Source of the DNA: Arctopsyche grandis
Lineage: Eukaryota; Arthropoda; Insecta; Trichoptera; Hydropsychidae
Length of the DNA: 64,000 nucleotides
Reading direction: 5' to 3'
NCBI RefSeq assembly: GCF_051622035.1
Contig: NC_135357.1
Coordinates: 20,698,256 to 20,762,255 of the forward strand
The first letter of the stretch is position 1. Every line of letters starts with the position of its first letter. Shown here piece by piece: positions 33,375 to 45,997 of the stretch. Below the pieces are notes generated by a model. It searched no databases and was not told the origin of the DNA. It saw only the letters and a list, made by a program, of their open reading frames with translations. A program made the translations under genes and the position numbers.

Positions 33375-34349
33375 GGGGCTGGATTTTACACACTCTGCCA
33401 TGCGGTACGACCGGAAGTGTTTGACGAAAATCCCCTCCAAGCAAAATAACCTTTCCACCGAAAGCGTCTATAGATCGCATTATTTATTTTAATACTTCGT
33501 TTTTTTAATTTATGAAAACACTGCGGCATCTCAATAATTTTGAAAGTCCTGATTCTACTTTTGCAATATAATTAATTATATACGAAGCTAAACCGTATTC
33601 TTCCAAAATAAATTGTATATCCATATTGGATTCCAACAAGGGCAAAATATATTTATTATAAGAGTTAATTCCAACCTCAAAGGAACTACGTTTTAAAAAT
33701 ATTTTAGATTTTTTTAATGAGCTTCTAAAGGCTATATGTACTCATATTCAGTCATAGACAGCTGGACTAAAATATTTTCAAAACTTTCATCTGTATTATT
33801 TTCAAATGACAATTTTAAATTTTCATTTTTTTAATTTTTTTCATTCTCAGATAACGTCTCTAATATAACAGTTCTGGGCATAACCGGAATGGGAAAATTA
33901 AACCGGCACTTCTTTTTACTATTTTTATAGCAAGTGTGGCTATGTCTTTGTCTTTGAACGGCCATATATGCATTTTTAGATTGAAGTTTACATGCCATAA
34001 ATTTGTCTACAAATTCTATACAGTCTAAATTTAAATGTACGGAATTATATTTAGGGGCATCTTTTAACCATACAAATATGTGCTCGTGGGGGGAGATCCT
34101 CTCATTTGGAATTCTATTCTATTGGATTTCAAAACTCATTAATTTGTTAATTTTATAATGAAAATATCGAGCACATGTTACTGGATCATTTCGAATTAGC
34201 TTGTTTTTTTTCAAATTTGCTTTTTAATGCAATAATTCAGGCCATATGGTTTCGCCAGCGGAAAGGGTTATAAAAACTGTTGGTCTATCTAATTGTCGAA
34301 TCATACTCAACAAATCTGCACTACGCTGTTGAGTAGTTTTCTTCGGCAT
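33375..34349 (-). pseudogene. Helitron B pieces, unit 4
   Basis: A copy of 15,311-16,285. Confidence 0.7.
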
Positions 34350-35326
34350 GGTTTGGGTACTCCGATGTTGGGCATTAGTCGTCCGATGCTGTTGACAGCT
34401 CTTGCCGCTTTCTCCGCGGCATGCTCGGTTTGTTTCTTGAATGTTAATTTGTCATCTAGAATTATTCCAAGATAAGTCAAATATCTTTTTAGTCTCACGT
34501 CGTATCCCGAAATGGTGATTTTCGGGGGTTCAATTTTTCTTTTCCTGGTGAACAAAACCGCCTCGGTTTTTTGTGGTGCAAGCTGTAGTCCAGCTTCCGT
34601 CATCCATTCGTTCACTAGGTCGAGAGTGTCGTTTGTTGTGTTCTCGAGGTCCGTTATTGTTCTAGCCACAACAATAACAGCTACGTCGTCTGCAAAACCC
34701 ACCAGCTTCGCACCTCCTGGAAGTCTTAACTTAAGAAGTGAGTCGTACATTATATTCCATAATGTTGGTCCCATAACAGAGCCCTGTGGAACACCAGAGG
34801 AGATCTTGCGTTCTGCCAGTCTTGTGATCAGAACCCTCTCCGACCGGTAACTTCCTATTATTCTTACAAGGTAGTCCGGTATTCCACCGAGTTCCGATAG
34901 GGCCGTCATTATTTTATCCCATCTGGCAGAATTGAATGCATTTTTAACGTCAAGTGTCACCATTATACAGTGACTACTCGTTTTTAATGTTTCACTCTGC
35001 GCGTCTTTTATTGTCTTGATGACCTCGGCTATTGCGTCTACCGTGGACCGTCCGGGTCTGAACCCGTATTGCTGCGAACATAACCCGCCTTCCGTCTCCG
35101 TCGTCTTCGCTATTCTCTGTAATATGAGGCGCTCGAGAAGTTTGCCCAATCCGTCCAACATACACAGTGGCCTGTATGACGACGGCTCCTCCGGTGGTTT
35201 GTTGTCCTTGGGTATGAGCACGAGTCTGCCTTTTCCATATTTTCGGAAATTCTCCGCTCTTGAGGCAACTGTTGAATGTCCGCAGCAATATTGTGGTTTC
35301 CTTCCCACTCCACCCTTCTTCGGCAT
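34307..35326 (-). pseudogene. R1-clade LINE reverse transcriptase, unit 4
   Basis: The 339-residue translation is identical to those of units 2 and 3. Confidence 0.8.
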
Positions 35327-35703
35327 CGAGGTTTTGCAAGCCCGACTGATCGCTGCCGTTGTCTCCTTGCAAAGTTATGTTCCAGTTGTGGCGTCTTGAA
35401 TACGGCCACACTCGAACTTCAGCGTCTCTTCGCACGTTTTATATACGCGATATATACCTGGTTTACCGCCTTAGCACCTTGGCTTACGGCCAGTACCTAT
35501 GGGGATGCCATATATATTATATGCATAAATTCGCTAACCAGTTCAATAAAAACAAATTAAGCTTAAAATTAACAAAGTTCAGCTTAACAAAAATGAGGTT
35601 ATGGACACAAACGCAAATTGACGCCAAGCGCCAAGTATTCGTTTTAAGAGTTCAAATAAATGAATACAACAACATTTTTAATAATTATAAATTAAAAATC
35701 GAC

Positions 35704-36684
35704 CTGTAGTTGCTGCGTAAGCGGCTAATTTTTTTTTGCACATCTAACCTTTTAAATTACATCGATTGATTAATTTTTATTTTATTTTGTTTAAAAAGTT
35801 TTTGTCGTTTGGATTCCACAAATCTGGATGGGTCTTATACGACACTATGAAACGTTGTAAATCCGTGCCGGCCTCTGGAACAATATCGTTGACACCGTCC
35901 ATGCTGCTTATCCGACTGTTGCCGATTAATGTTATTCTCCTTCTTCATATCGTGACTTTGAAATAGCATGTAGCCATAATCTTTTGGTTTTTCTCGATTG
36001 TTCTTCTTCCTCGCATACCAAAGATACTATAATAGCGTTCGTTTCGTCCATCTTGCTCCGAGGTACTGAACGAATGATTGTCATAATTTACTGCGTAGTG
36101 TCGTATCGCTTTCGTTTAAGTGCGGTTTACATAATATTATCGCATACTGTTGTGAAGTGTCGGATCGTTCGTTTGACGCATAGTGCGTTCAGACCTTTTA
36201 ATAACATGTCGCATGTGATCGATCGTGCATTTTATACTCTAAAATGCGCCACATTCCCTCCAATGCGCTGATATGTACTTATATCTGCAATCTAAAAAGT
36301 ACTCCCCCCCCCCCCGCCTCCCATTTACCACCCTCGGCAATAACGTTTGCGCAATCAAACTCCTTGAATATATATTTAAAAATGTATTTTACCTCACTGA
36401 TCGAAGTACAAATTTCTACATTAATATGTGCATCAAATTTCAAAGTTGGATATTGGTCATACGGCACGATAAATTATTATCGATTATCGATTATTGTGAC
36501 GAACAGGTACTTCTTTGGAGGTAAACTGCACTTGTACGTTGGAAAATGCCCCACGTTGGGAAAACTTTAACTCATGGTTCCCACGGGTCCGACTTCGGTC
36601 CTGTGGGATCTGTTACATTCATGATCGATGTACATCTGTGTTTTGTTTGTCGCTTCTATCACGTTCGACATTCATTATTATTTT
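35704..36684 (-). pseudogene. MADF and Helitron linker fragments, unit 4
   Basis: Copies of 17,640-17,860 and 18,140-18,620. Confidence 0.5.
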
Positions 36685-37433
36685 TTTACTTTATCTATGT
36701 ACGTAGTAACAATAGATGAAGTTTTGTGATCATGCGAAAATTCGAACTCGTGATTTTGACTGATTCGAACTCAGAATCGTTTACTGATCACGTTTTCATG
36801 ATCTAGAAAAAATGTGTGTGTGTGTGTGTGTTTTTTGGGGATATTTTTAACACCGTTAGTCCTATCGAACTGAAACTTAGTATCGGTTACTGAAATTCTT
36901 ATCGACACGATGTAAATTTTTTTCAAATTTCTAAGTTGACCGGAAATGGTACCTCGCCTTATAGGTGTCCTCTTTTTTTAAGTTTTTGAATTCAATTATC
37001 CCCCAAACAACTAACTGAATCGGACTGAATTTTTTTTAAATATGATACAAATAATAATTTTTATAACCTCATATTTTTTAAATATTTCTATCTGAACCGG
37101 AAGTAGTACTTTTACTCTAGAGAATCGAAGTTTTTTATGTTTTTTTCAGAAACCTTTTGGTTTATTGAACTGAAATTTCATATCTAGAAGTTTAAGTTTA
37201 ATACAAAGTTAATTATAAAATTTAGTTAGCATCCGTCAACCGGAAGTTTTCTTCCACTATTTTTTTCGACCTCTTAAACATGTGTGTTCGTCACAAAAAA
37301 ATTCAAGTATATTTCTTGTATCAATTTGATGAAAATAAAAAAAAATTATTATATTTTATAAACCGGAAGTGGGATTTTTTTTTAAAACAATATTTCATTA
37401 TTTTATTTTGACCTTTTAAATTGTTTTATTTTA
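36684..37433. mobile_element. About 750 bp insertion, unit 4
   Basis: A copy of 18,620-19,369. Confidence 0.6.
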
Positions 37434-37731
37434 TACAAAGTCTAGTGCCGTTACAAAGCCGCGGAGCATCTTAATTTCTTAATAAAACTATAGGCGCACC
37501 AACTTCAAGCGTCAGATTGTGCAAAGGCATACCGGGAGGATCGGATCGAATTTAAAAATTCGACCGAATAATTGACAGCCTCTTCAGTCTCTACGGTAGA
37601 ATCGATAAATACGTTATTGGTTGATCGGGAAAAATTTCTACTTGTACTTATTTATGGGCAAGAATGGCTCTTTCGAAAAGCCAGACTTGATTTTTAAAAT
37701 TAGTTTTTAAATCTTAGAAAAGACTTTCCTT

Positions 37732-40201
37732 CTAAGATCCCAAACTGTCAACCATGTTGCCAAAATTAGTGGGAAACTCTATGAGACCTTCAACTGGACG
37801 TATTAGTCCTTCGCCGATATCTAATAGAGTTTGTGCAAATATTCCGGATGATAGATCCCCAAACAAATGAACCCTCATGTTAGTTTTTAGTTCTAATATA
37901 TTTATTTTATTCCACAATTGTGAAGATTTCAAACACGCCTTTATTTCGTCTGCCATCGTCCCTCGAGGAACGACCGGCAATGTCTGTCGAAAATCTCCAG
38001 CTAAAACGACGACGATGCCTCTCATTAATTAATTATTATTTCGAATATCTTTTAACGTACGATCGAGTGCTTCTAGGCCGTATTTATGCGCCATAGTGCA
38101 CTCGTCCCATATGATTCATTTGCATTTTTTGAATGACCGTCGCTTTAGCCGTTCCCTTACTAATGTTGCACACAGGATTGTCATGGCTTGTGATGTCTAA
38201 TGGCAATTTAAAAGCGGAATGGGCCGTTCTACCGATAAAGCTACTGCGATGGCTATTTTGGATTGTTCGCGAATTTTTTGCTAATAGTAAATTTAAAACG
38301 AAAGTTTTTCCCGTAACTCACGGAGCGTCTATAAAAAATATTCCAGGTTGATTTGAACTAACGCGAACCAAAAGAATTTTTTGATCGGCAATCGAAGAAG
38401 ATTCGTTATTATTTACGAATGATCTTAATTCATCGCGGTTATATGGCAACGTTATGCAGCAATAACCGTGAACAAAAACATTCAAAATTACTCGGATGCA
38501 CAGAATAAACGCGCCCAAGAGCGTTTGACTTCTTAATCCCGCTATGCTGCGGTACTGCCACACCTTGAGCTCGCCGCTTGAATATTTTTTTGGATTGATC
38601 CCAAGTGCAGTACTTTGGGATTTCGCAATAAATAAGCGTTTTCGCGAAATCCAGCTCTGTAGCGAATTGACGAAAAATTCAGTCAGAGGAGTCTTGGGCG
38701 GTCTAACCATTCACTCCATCACATTCGTATCTGTAAAATATACGTGTTGACCGTTTTCTAAATGTACTGCTAAATGTAATACCGTGGGATACCTATCGTG
38801 TATCGAAAAATCTAAAATTCTCCACGCTAATATACCACTATTATATACATATATATGATAGTGAGCTATTTATTGAACAGAGTTTTTCTTTAAAAATTCA
38901 TATTTAATTTTATTTATGTTCGTCATTAAATCATTGTCGTTCAAGAGGTAGGTGTACAGCAAGCCGTATCACTGCATGAGAACGATGATACATCAGATTT
39001 TCGCGGAGTCTCCACATTGCTTCTGAGGCGCATACGTATTTTGTGTCCACAAAAGAAACTATTTCTTCATGAACCAATTGAAGTTCGTTTTCAACGGAGA
39101 TTTTTATGTTCCCGCAGTCGTAGCCATTATAGACATATTTAAAAATATATTTACTGCTCTAACTGAAGTGCAAACTTCGACGTTAATATGCGCATTATAT
39201 TTTAAGGCCAAATATTTGTTGTATGGAACCACACATCCGTTATGAATAATGGTATCCTTCACTGTAATAGTTGGACCTTGTCTTCTACGATATAAAGGGA
39301 AGCCGTCAACGTTTCTGATCGTTTCATTCTGAAATTTTTACGGCATTAACCGTATTCCATGCAGGGTGCGCCAGGATTTAAATTTCCACATGGATCATGA
39401 ATCATACACTTTTTGACGATTTCGTGTAACACACACTACACGATTGATTGAATTTATCTTCTCTGCGAAGCGAAATTAATATTTGAGGATGTGGAAGTCC
39501 TCGTTTTGGAAATTCAATCGTGTAAACACGTGCAATTGAAGCTCCACGCACTCCAACGACAGTTAAGTCTTGGATTAACTCGTCGAGTTTTAATTTAAAC
39601 ACCCTCTTGACTAAATCTGGTCGATCGTTTGACTTTTCTCCAGCGTTTAAGTTTGACATTATTTCTGTCCATCGCGGATTACATGTAGATGTGGCGAAAA
39701 GGTCTTGGGCTCCAAAACAGGATATAATTGCCATTGCGTCATGGTAGCGTTTTCTCATGTTCCGTGAAGATCTTTGTATGACGATGGTAAATTTTTTTTC
39801 CCAGCAGGAATGCCCTCATTTTCAGCAGCGTTCAAAAGATGATCCATTACGCCTTTGTAACTGTCGGCACGCAGCTGATTTTGTTTTGTCATGATCCAGT
39901 TTAAATAATTTGCCTCTACTTGTAAATATGAATCAACAATATATTGTTGTGTAAGACGCCCCGACACCCAATAACGGATTGAAATGGTCTCGGAATACCA
40001 AGTGTATAAGCTTTGAATTGAAGCATAGAAATATTATACGCGGAACCTCCTAAGCTACTGTATAAAATTTGCAATTTGGATTATCTGTAAAAACTATATA
40101 TTATATTTGGTTTTGAATGTACGAGACACTTTGGGGTTGGAAACTTGTTTTACTTTTAACAATTAGTTGAAAGAAATCAATATGTACATCTAAATATCCA
40201 G
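37732..40201 (-). pseudogene. Helitron A, unit 4
   Basis: A copy of 19,668-22,137. Confidence 0.8.
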
Positions 40202-40230
40202 TTTCATTTGAAACTATTTAAATCTTCTTG

Positions 40231-41824
40231 TTAGTCATTTGATTTGCAAGTCTTCGGTATGATATTAAATTTTATAATATTATCTCGACGTTGAATTCTA
40301 ACAGGGAGTTGTGTTTCGCTTGGAGATAGATCAATACGGGGTAAAAATATTCGATTACCTATTCGCGTCCCGGAAATAACTTCTAAATCTAAAAAATTCG
40401 TATACATTCCGCGAACTAATCTCCCCATTTTCGCATTTATATTACGCAACACAAACTTATATATGGACACAAACGTATGGAAACGAAAATTGATGCCAGG
40501 TGCAAAGTATTCGTTTTAAGAGATCAAATAAATGAATACAACAACATTTTAAATAATTATAAATTAAAAATCGACCTGTAGTTACTGCGAAAGGTGTTAA
40601 TCTTTCTTTGGACATCCATTCTCGTTGCGTTCGGCTTTATTTTTAAATAAGTATCTAAAATAATATCCAGGGATTCAATTTTTTTTTATCCTGTTTAGAT
40701 AATTTTTGTTTTTCGGGTTCCACAAATTTGGATGGGTTTCATACGACACTATGAATCGTTGTAAGTCGGTGCCGACGTCTGGAACACCGTCGAACTCGTT
40801 TACACCGTCCATAGCGCCTATCGACTGTCACTGAAAAGTTTCGCCAAATTTCATATACATACATGTATTTTAACTTTGTAAAATCCGCATTCCTAAATAA
40901 AAATTATTGCAAGTACGTTGTAAGTAATCTGTGATTCGTGCCGATCATTCTCATTTGGATCCACAAAGTTGTCTTGGTGAACCAAAAAAGGTTTACTGAC
41001 ATGATGGCTATGTTGGACTATTTCATTATTTCATCGCGTTCGGCTTGATTTTTAAATAACTTTTTAAAATTATATCGATTGATTAATTTTATTTTTATTT
41101 CGTTTAAATAGTTTTTGTCGTTTGGATTCCACAAATCTGGATGGGTCTTATATGCTGATTATTGTTATTCGCCTTCATATCGTGACTTTGAAATAGCATG
41201 TAGCCATAATCTTTTGGTTTTTCTCGATTTTTTTCTTCCTCGTATCGGTCACAGTCATCTCTATTTAAAGTCGTCATTGCATCTTTCATATGTTTTCCTG
41301 CTTCTTGCAATTCCATAGGGTTTTTACGACGTCGTTGTATCCAAAATAATTTTTTGATCGGCAATCAAAGAAGATTCGTTATTATTTAAGAGATCTTCGC
41401 TCAAACTTTCTTTATGTGTGTGTCATAGAAATTTTGGGTCAGAAGGACCACAATTCGTTGACACGACAGCGAACAAATACCTTAGCTTTGCCGGGGACTG
41501 AACCTCAGCCGCTTCAGCCAGAGTATCGTTCCAATGAGTGTCGTTTTCCAAAAGACCTCTTAGTTGACACGCTTCACGAAACGAAGCACAAACGCGGCCT
41601 TCGACAGTTTTGATGGTCCCAAACGAAACAGGACCGGCAACGTTATCCAGCAATAAACGTAAACAAAAACATTCAAAATTACTCGGATGCACAGAATAAA
41701 CGCGCCCAAGAACGTTTGACTTCTTAATCCCGCTATACTGCGGTACTGCTTTAACTGAGGTGCAAACTTCAACGTTAATATGCGCATTATATTTTAAGGC
41801 CAAATATTTGTTGTGTGGAACCAC
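40231..41824 (-). pseudogene. Second Helitron tail, MADF and Helitron middle fragments, unit 4
   Basis: Contains the helicase C-terminal piece (40,231-40,470), the MADF pieces (40,576-41,364) and the Helitron middle fragment (41,423-41,824). Confidence 0.65.
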
Positions 41825-42042
41825 ACATCCATTATTTTATTTTATTTTATTTTTACAAATCAATATACACTCGCCATTACAGATTTGCTCCAATGCGACG
41901 GGTGTACGTTAACGAAATACAGAATACATAAACAATCAGAAATACAGTAATACATACATATACAATCAGAATATATAGCAAATAACAATTTATCAGAAAA
42001 TAATAATCAGTAATAATTAGTAATATAAATAAAGTTTTTATA

Positions 42043-42492
42043 TTACTTGGTTTTTATTTTTACCTTTATATACTTCTTGAGAACATGACTTAATGCTCTG
42101 CATGTGGAAATAACAGCTTCACTTATAGTAGGCGTCGAAAGAAAACTGGAATATTTGAGGCACGTGAAACTACTGCCAGTTGCAAGGTACCGTAACGTTA
42201 CGGCGAGTTTCTCTCTCGGTGTTATGGCTAGTCTCATTTTCGTATCGTTTTTCGTTATGTAGGGTGAGACCAATTTAAGCAATGACTCGAACGAATCTTC
42301 ATTCATCCTAAAAAAGTTCTGGTAATTGTTCATGTCATCGCCTAGAACCATTTCTTCAGCGATATTCAGGTGTGAATATCGATTCTTCTGAAGCATCCAC
42401 TGCTTAACCCACCGCTATTTACGTTTAGGCGTTCTCAACGCATCCTCGAGTATGATCGCCAAAGCTGCTTTTCTTCTCATCTCCATGTCCAT
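42043..42492 (-). pseudogene. Harbinger transposase N-terminus with its own 5' end (array edge)
   Basis: Here the fragment continues in frame beyond the array edge. An ATG at 42,492 (MDMEMRRKAALAIILEDALR) reads to a TAG at 42,415-42,417, followed in the same frame by RWVKQWMLQKNRYSHLNIAE and the rest of the fragment. RK(stop)RWVKQW matches the basic-Trp segment found near the start of HARBI1-like proteins. One nonsense codon and the missing catalytic domain make it a pseudogene. This is the only copy that retains its natural upstream sequence. Confidence 0.7.
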
Positions 42493-42639
42493 CTTTCGCA
42501 AAGTAGTCTCGCGAGAACTCGCCGACTCTGACTGACAACGAATTTACGAATTTACAACAATTCATTATATCCTATAAAGAGACATCCAGTATTTTGGAAT
42601 CCCAACGATAATAATAATTTAAATAAGTAAAAAAAAAAT

Positions 42640-42745
42640 AATGTTCTACATATTACGAAGCTGCAAGAAAATCAAGCCGAACGCGACGAAAGAAGATATA
42701 AAAAATAAAATAAACGCTTACGCAGCAATTACAGATCGATTATAA
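42640..42745 (+). pseudogene. MADF C-terminal half, plus strand
   Basis: The plus strand reads LRSCKKIKPNATKEDIKNKI, then NAYAAITDRL and a stop. This matches the IKPNAT.xDVxxKI helix of the MADF pieces inside the units but lies in the opposite orientation. It is an independent, short remnant just outside the array. Confidence 0.5.
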
Positions 42746-44115
42746 TTATTACAAAGTTGTATTAATTTATTTGAACTCTTAAAACAGATACTTTTTACAT
42801 AAAAATAATTTAGGTTTTTGTTGGTGTCAATTGAAGTTTGTATACGTATTTTACATAAACAAAAAAACAAATTATAATGAAATACAATAATAAAGAAGGT
42901 ATGTTAAAAAGTAAATGATGACTAGATGATTATTATGTTTATGTGTGATTTTGTTGTTTGATGTTTTATAAAAAATTTTGAAGCCAACCCTTCTGTTATT
43001 CGTATACCCGTTGGATTGTATTTAATATATTTTATTTAATATATGTAAACAGACTTTGTATTGTTGGTTCGTAAATCCACGACGTCAGCGAACAAATTAA
43101 TATATAAATAAATTTAAACAAAATAAAACTATTCAAATACATTTAATAAAATGTTTACTATTAGATTGGCCATGTTTAAGCGGTTTATATGACAAATACC
43201 GAGCGAAGCCGGGTAAAAACACTATTAAGTAATAAATAGAAAGATAATTTAATAAAGTAATAAGCCGAGCAAATGTCGTAAATATGTTCGCGACACGCTC
43301 TCTGAAATATCGACGACATCCTCCCAAGGCAATCCTATGGGTACTGCCGGAACTATGGAGGGGCGTGTGGCTCGCCAAAGATTTCAGATTACGGCCTTGG
43401 AAAACAAGAAATAGCGTTGGAACATGCTGTATTTGATAGCTCTATCAAATACCGTGGTAGATACCTCTAGTGTTAACGCTGCCATTCGCAGTTGCTTCAT
43501 TATAACGTCTTCAATCCGATCGTCGATTACGAAATAATGCCATGTTAACATTTGGAATAGATCGATCTGTATATGTATGTACATATATAGCTATGTCGTC
43601 TTACAGATGATTTTTTATTCCTCCATCCAACTTTTTTCAAGAATTTCTATAATTTGAGATATGCATATAAATAAATAAATGCTTCCTAAAGCATTGCATT
43701 GTAATATTGGCAAGCGACGTGCATTCTTCCGATAGTTAAAACCACACTCATAATATTGTAACGGGTATTAATCGAATCCTTTTCTTTTAAACGATCAGCA
43801 ATTACTTAATATGTGTGTCGATTACCAGATATTACGTGCATTTATACGCGAGGCTCTTCAATTGTCGGAATGAGTTTTCGCATTGTCGCGCTGGTTCTGA
43901 GGACCGCGGCTATGGTGCCCATCAGTTTCTCGGTCTGCTCCGTTCCTCTCTTCATCTGGAACGGTACATCTCCCGCTAATATTTCAGCGGATCGCGGTGA
44001 CGTATTCTTCGCCAATTTGGGCTTCCGTCCGGATCCGCCCAAGAGTGTCTGCATATGTAGCCAAGACCTCGACCAATATTGTGATGGCTTCGTTTCTGGG
44101 GCTGGGTGAGGGTGT
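42746..44115. other. Transposon-rich flank with no recognised gene
   Basis: AT-rich DNA with scattered open frames of 60-100 codons. The frame on the minus strand at 43,842-44,054, with its frameshifted extension to about 44,110, is GC-richer and shows Ala/Glu/Arg-rich helical sequence, possibly a LINE ORF1 remnant. I cannot assign it. The rest shows nothing recognisable. Confidence 0.35.
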
Positions 44116-44120
44116 TCATG

Positions 44121-44440
44121 CTAAAAATGTGTAAACCTTAAATTAAAGAATCTAAATTTTGCCACTTTTTTGATATTTTTTTTCCGAATAATTTGAAATT
44201 GTGTATACATACTGGAAACTAAATACGGACGGTCGTTTGTCGAATAGTAAATTGTCTTTAATTTCCACCCTATTTGGATTACACATAAACGATATAAATA
44301 TGTCTGGCGAGTCATATTTTGCAACGATCGCCATTGCATCGTGAGTGACCAACCGTCACGTTTACGCCACGGCAGGCTTACAGCAGTACCCGACATTTCC
44401 TGTTCATACCTTACAGCAACATCCGTCAACGTATCGTATC
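44121..44440 (-). pseudogene. Helitron Rep fragment, independent copy
   Basis: The minus strand encodes HDAMAIVAKYDSPDIFISFM, CNPNRVEI, the Rep-side block that precedes the HUH site in Helitrons, and continues into degenerate sequence. The sequence differs clearly from both Helitron A (HDAMAIISCFGAQDLF) and Helitron B. It is a third lineage or an older copy. Confidence 0.65.
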
Positions 44441-44595
44441 CGTTTTTTGGCCATCGTTGAAATATACACGCGAATTACGTGCCATGAGTCTGCCGCTTTG
44501 CTGTTTTGGACCAATTATCGATAGTGACAGTTGACAGCTGTTCAATCTTTCGACATGGTTTTGGCGCAAATATTTAAAAAAAAAATTAAAATTTT

Positions 44596-44793
44596 TTACG
44601 GAAATATTAAAAAAAAAATTTGTCCATCATCCACAAGCTCCTTATACAGTGTCCAAAACTCTCCTTCGGTTTTTCTATTTTTTAACATGGGATGCACATA
44701 AAAACGCCTCCTTGCTTTTTTATTGCCTTGAGCTTCTTCTTCCAACAACAACGCGATTATACATAATTTTTCGTTCGATAAACGCCGAAACAT
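44596..44793 (-). pseudogene. PIF/Harbinger transposase N-terminal fragment, independent copy
   Basis: From the ATG at 44,793: MFRRLSNEKLCIIALLLEEE, then RRRFYVHPMLKNRKTEGEFW, then TLYKELVDDGQIFF and a stop at 44,596. The RRRFYVHPML..R...GEF.TL..EL.dD block is the typical start of HARBI1/ALP1-like nucleases. It corresponds to the region missing from the array copies, but it is too diverged to be the same element. It is truncated after 65 residues in poly-A-rich DNA. Confidence 0.7.
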
Positions 44794-44899
44794 TTTTGCT
44801 GACTTGTATTCTGACGCGTAGCTACGAATGCACGTGTATGCATTCATATTGTAAGTACTCGACAATACGACGTAAGCAATATTGCGCCGTATCGTCATG

Positions 44900-45997
44900 G
44901 CCTGTAATGTATAAGTAAGCCGATTTTGTTAAGCCGAAAATAAAGAGATTGCAGTTGTATTTAGGTTGATAATGCGTAGTACGCGTTTACCATGTATTTC
45001 TACAGCACCATTCGTTAAAACTGGAAATGTCAATGTTAGAACATTATATCACCTATATGTTAGAACATTATATTTGTCACCTTTGACAAATGTTTTCAAT
45101 TCTGCTCGACTCGTGGTGTTACTTTCCCCTGCGCTACAAGCGCTTGCAAACCAAGCGGGCGCATGCTCATTTCATACTTTTGTTCCGGCTTTTGCCATTT
45201 TAAACTTGCTAGAAAGATCCAACTCAATTTTAAGAATTGCCAATCATCAATGTACATCGAAATGTCATCTGCGCAACCCCATGAATATCTCATCTTTCGT
45301 ACTTGCTGAAATTCAAACAGTTAAAATTCAATCGAAATGAGCATGCAGCCGGGTGGATTGCAATCATTTGCAGCAAACCTGATACTTTCTACTGGGACAG
45401 GGAGAACTGACCTCAATCGTGTCCGAGGGAAATCTCGTGAGAAGAGATCGCCTGGACTCTTCTTGCGCGCACGGAAATCAACGTCCGGGGAGTGGGGGTC
45501 GACAGCCTGATACCAACCCAACTATTGGCATTGCTGCCAACCGAAGGGACAACGAGGAATACAGCGTTACATCCCCCCCCCCCCCGAGCTTAGAAGAGAC
45601 GTCTCGTTTCCGAACTCGTCGCCGCTTGCGTCAAATCTTCCTCGTCTCCGTCTTGGCATATTTTAAATATGTATATTTATATAAATTATATTTTTTATAT
45701 TGGAAGTTTATTATCGTCAAAACGACACTGTGTAAAACGTTTTGGTGCTCTTCGTAAATATTTGTCATGGCCGCTTTCTCATGAATTTCGGCCGACGAAC
45801 GGCATGTTTCTTTGAATGTCAGTCTTGACATCAATCACATGCGTAAATATCTAGAAATTTGCTAGGAATTCAACGCCTCTTTCGGTTCATCGAAATCTCC
45901 ATACGCTGTAAGCACTACAAACGTTCGTTTATTTACATTGACGAATAAATCTAACCTCAAAATTTGTAACACCATTGTCTTTTTTGTAGATATTTCC
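44900..45997. other. Region upstream of DPH2
   Basis: No gene recognised. It contains a C-run of about 14 at 45,572-45,585 and GC-richer debris at 45,390-45,610. Immediately before the DPH2 ATG lies a pyrimidine tract ending in AG (about 45,976-45,990: gtcttttttgtag), which could be a 3' splice site for a 5' untranslated exon. Confidence 0.35.

Larger units (their letters stand above)
33375..42406. repeat. Tandem array unit 4 (9,032 bp), right end of array
   Basis: This is the last whole unit. It ends at CTGCTTA (42,406), after which the sequence is ACCCACCGCT instead of GGGGCTGGAT. The Harbinger frame continues past the edge here, so the flanking DNA appears to be the original context of that fragment. 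Confidence 0.9.

Noticed and set aside
10640-42406. The array as a functional gene cluster or defence system combining helicase, RT and nuclease
   Set aside because: The Helitron parts carry stops, frameshifts and a lost catalytic site. The Harbinger piece lacks its DDE domain and the RT is truncated at both ends. Repetition reflects duplication, not selection for function.
45096-45293. Minus frame with CADDISMYID, resembling an RT catalytic motif
   Set aside because: No other RT motif lies before or after it in any frame. It is a chance match.
45572-45585. C-run near DPH2 as a regulatory element
   Set aside because: It is a simple homopolymer, as also occurs in the Helitron segments at 9,836 and 18,240, with no supporting context.
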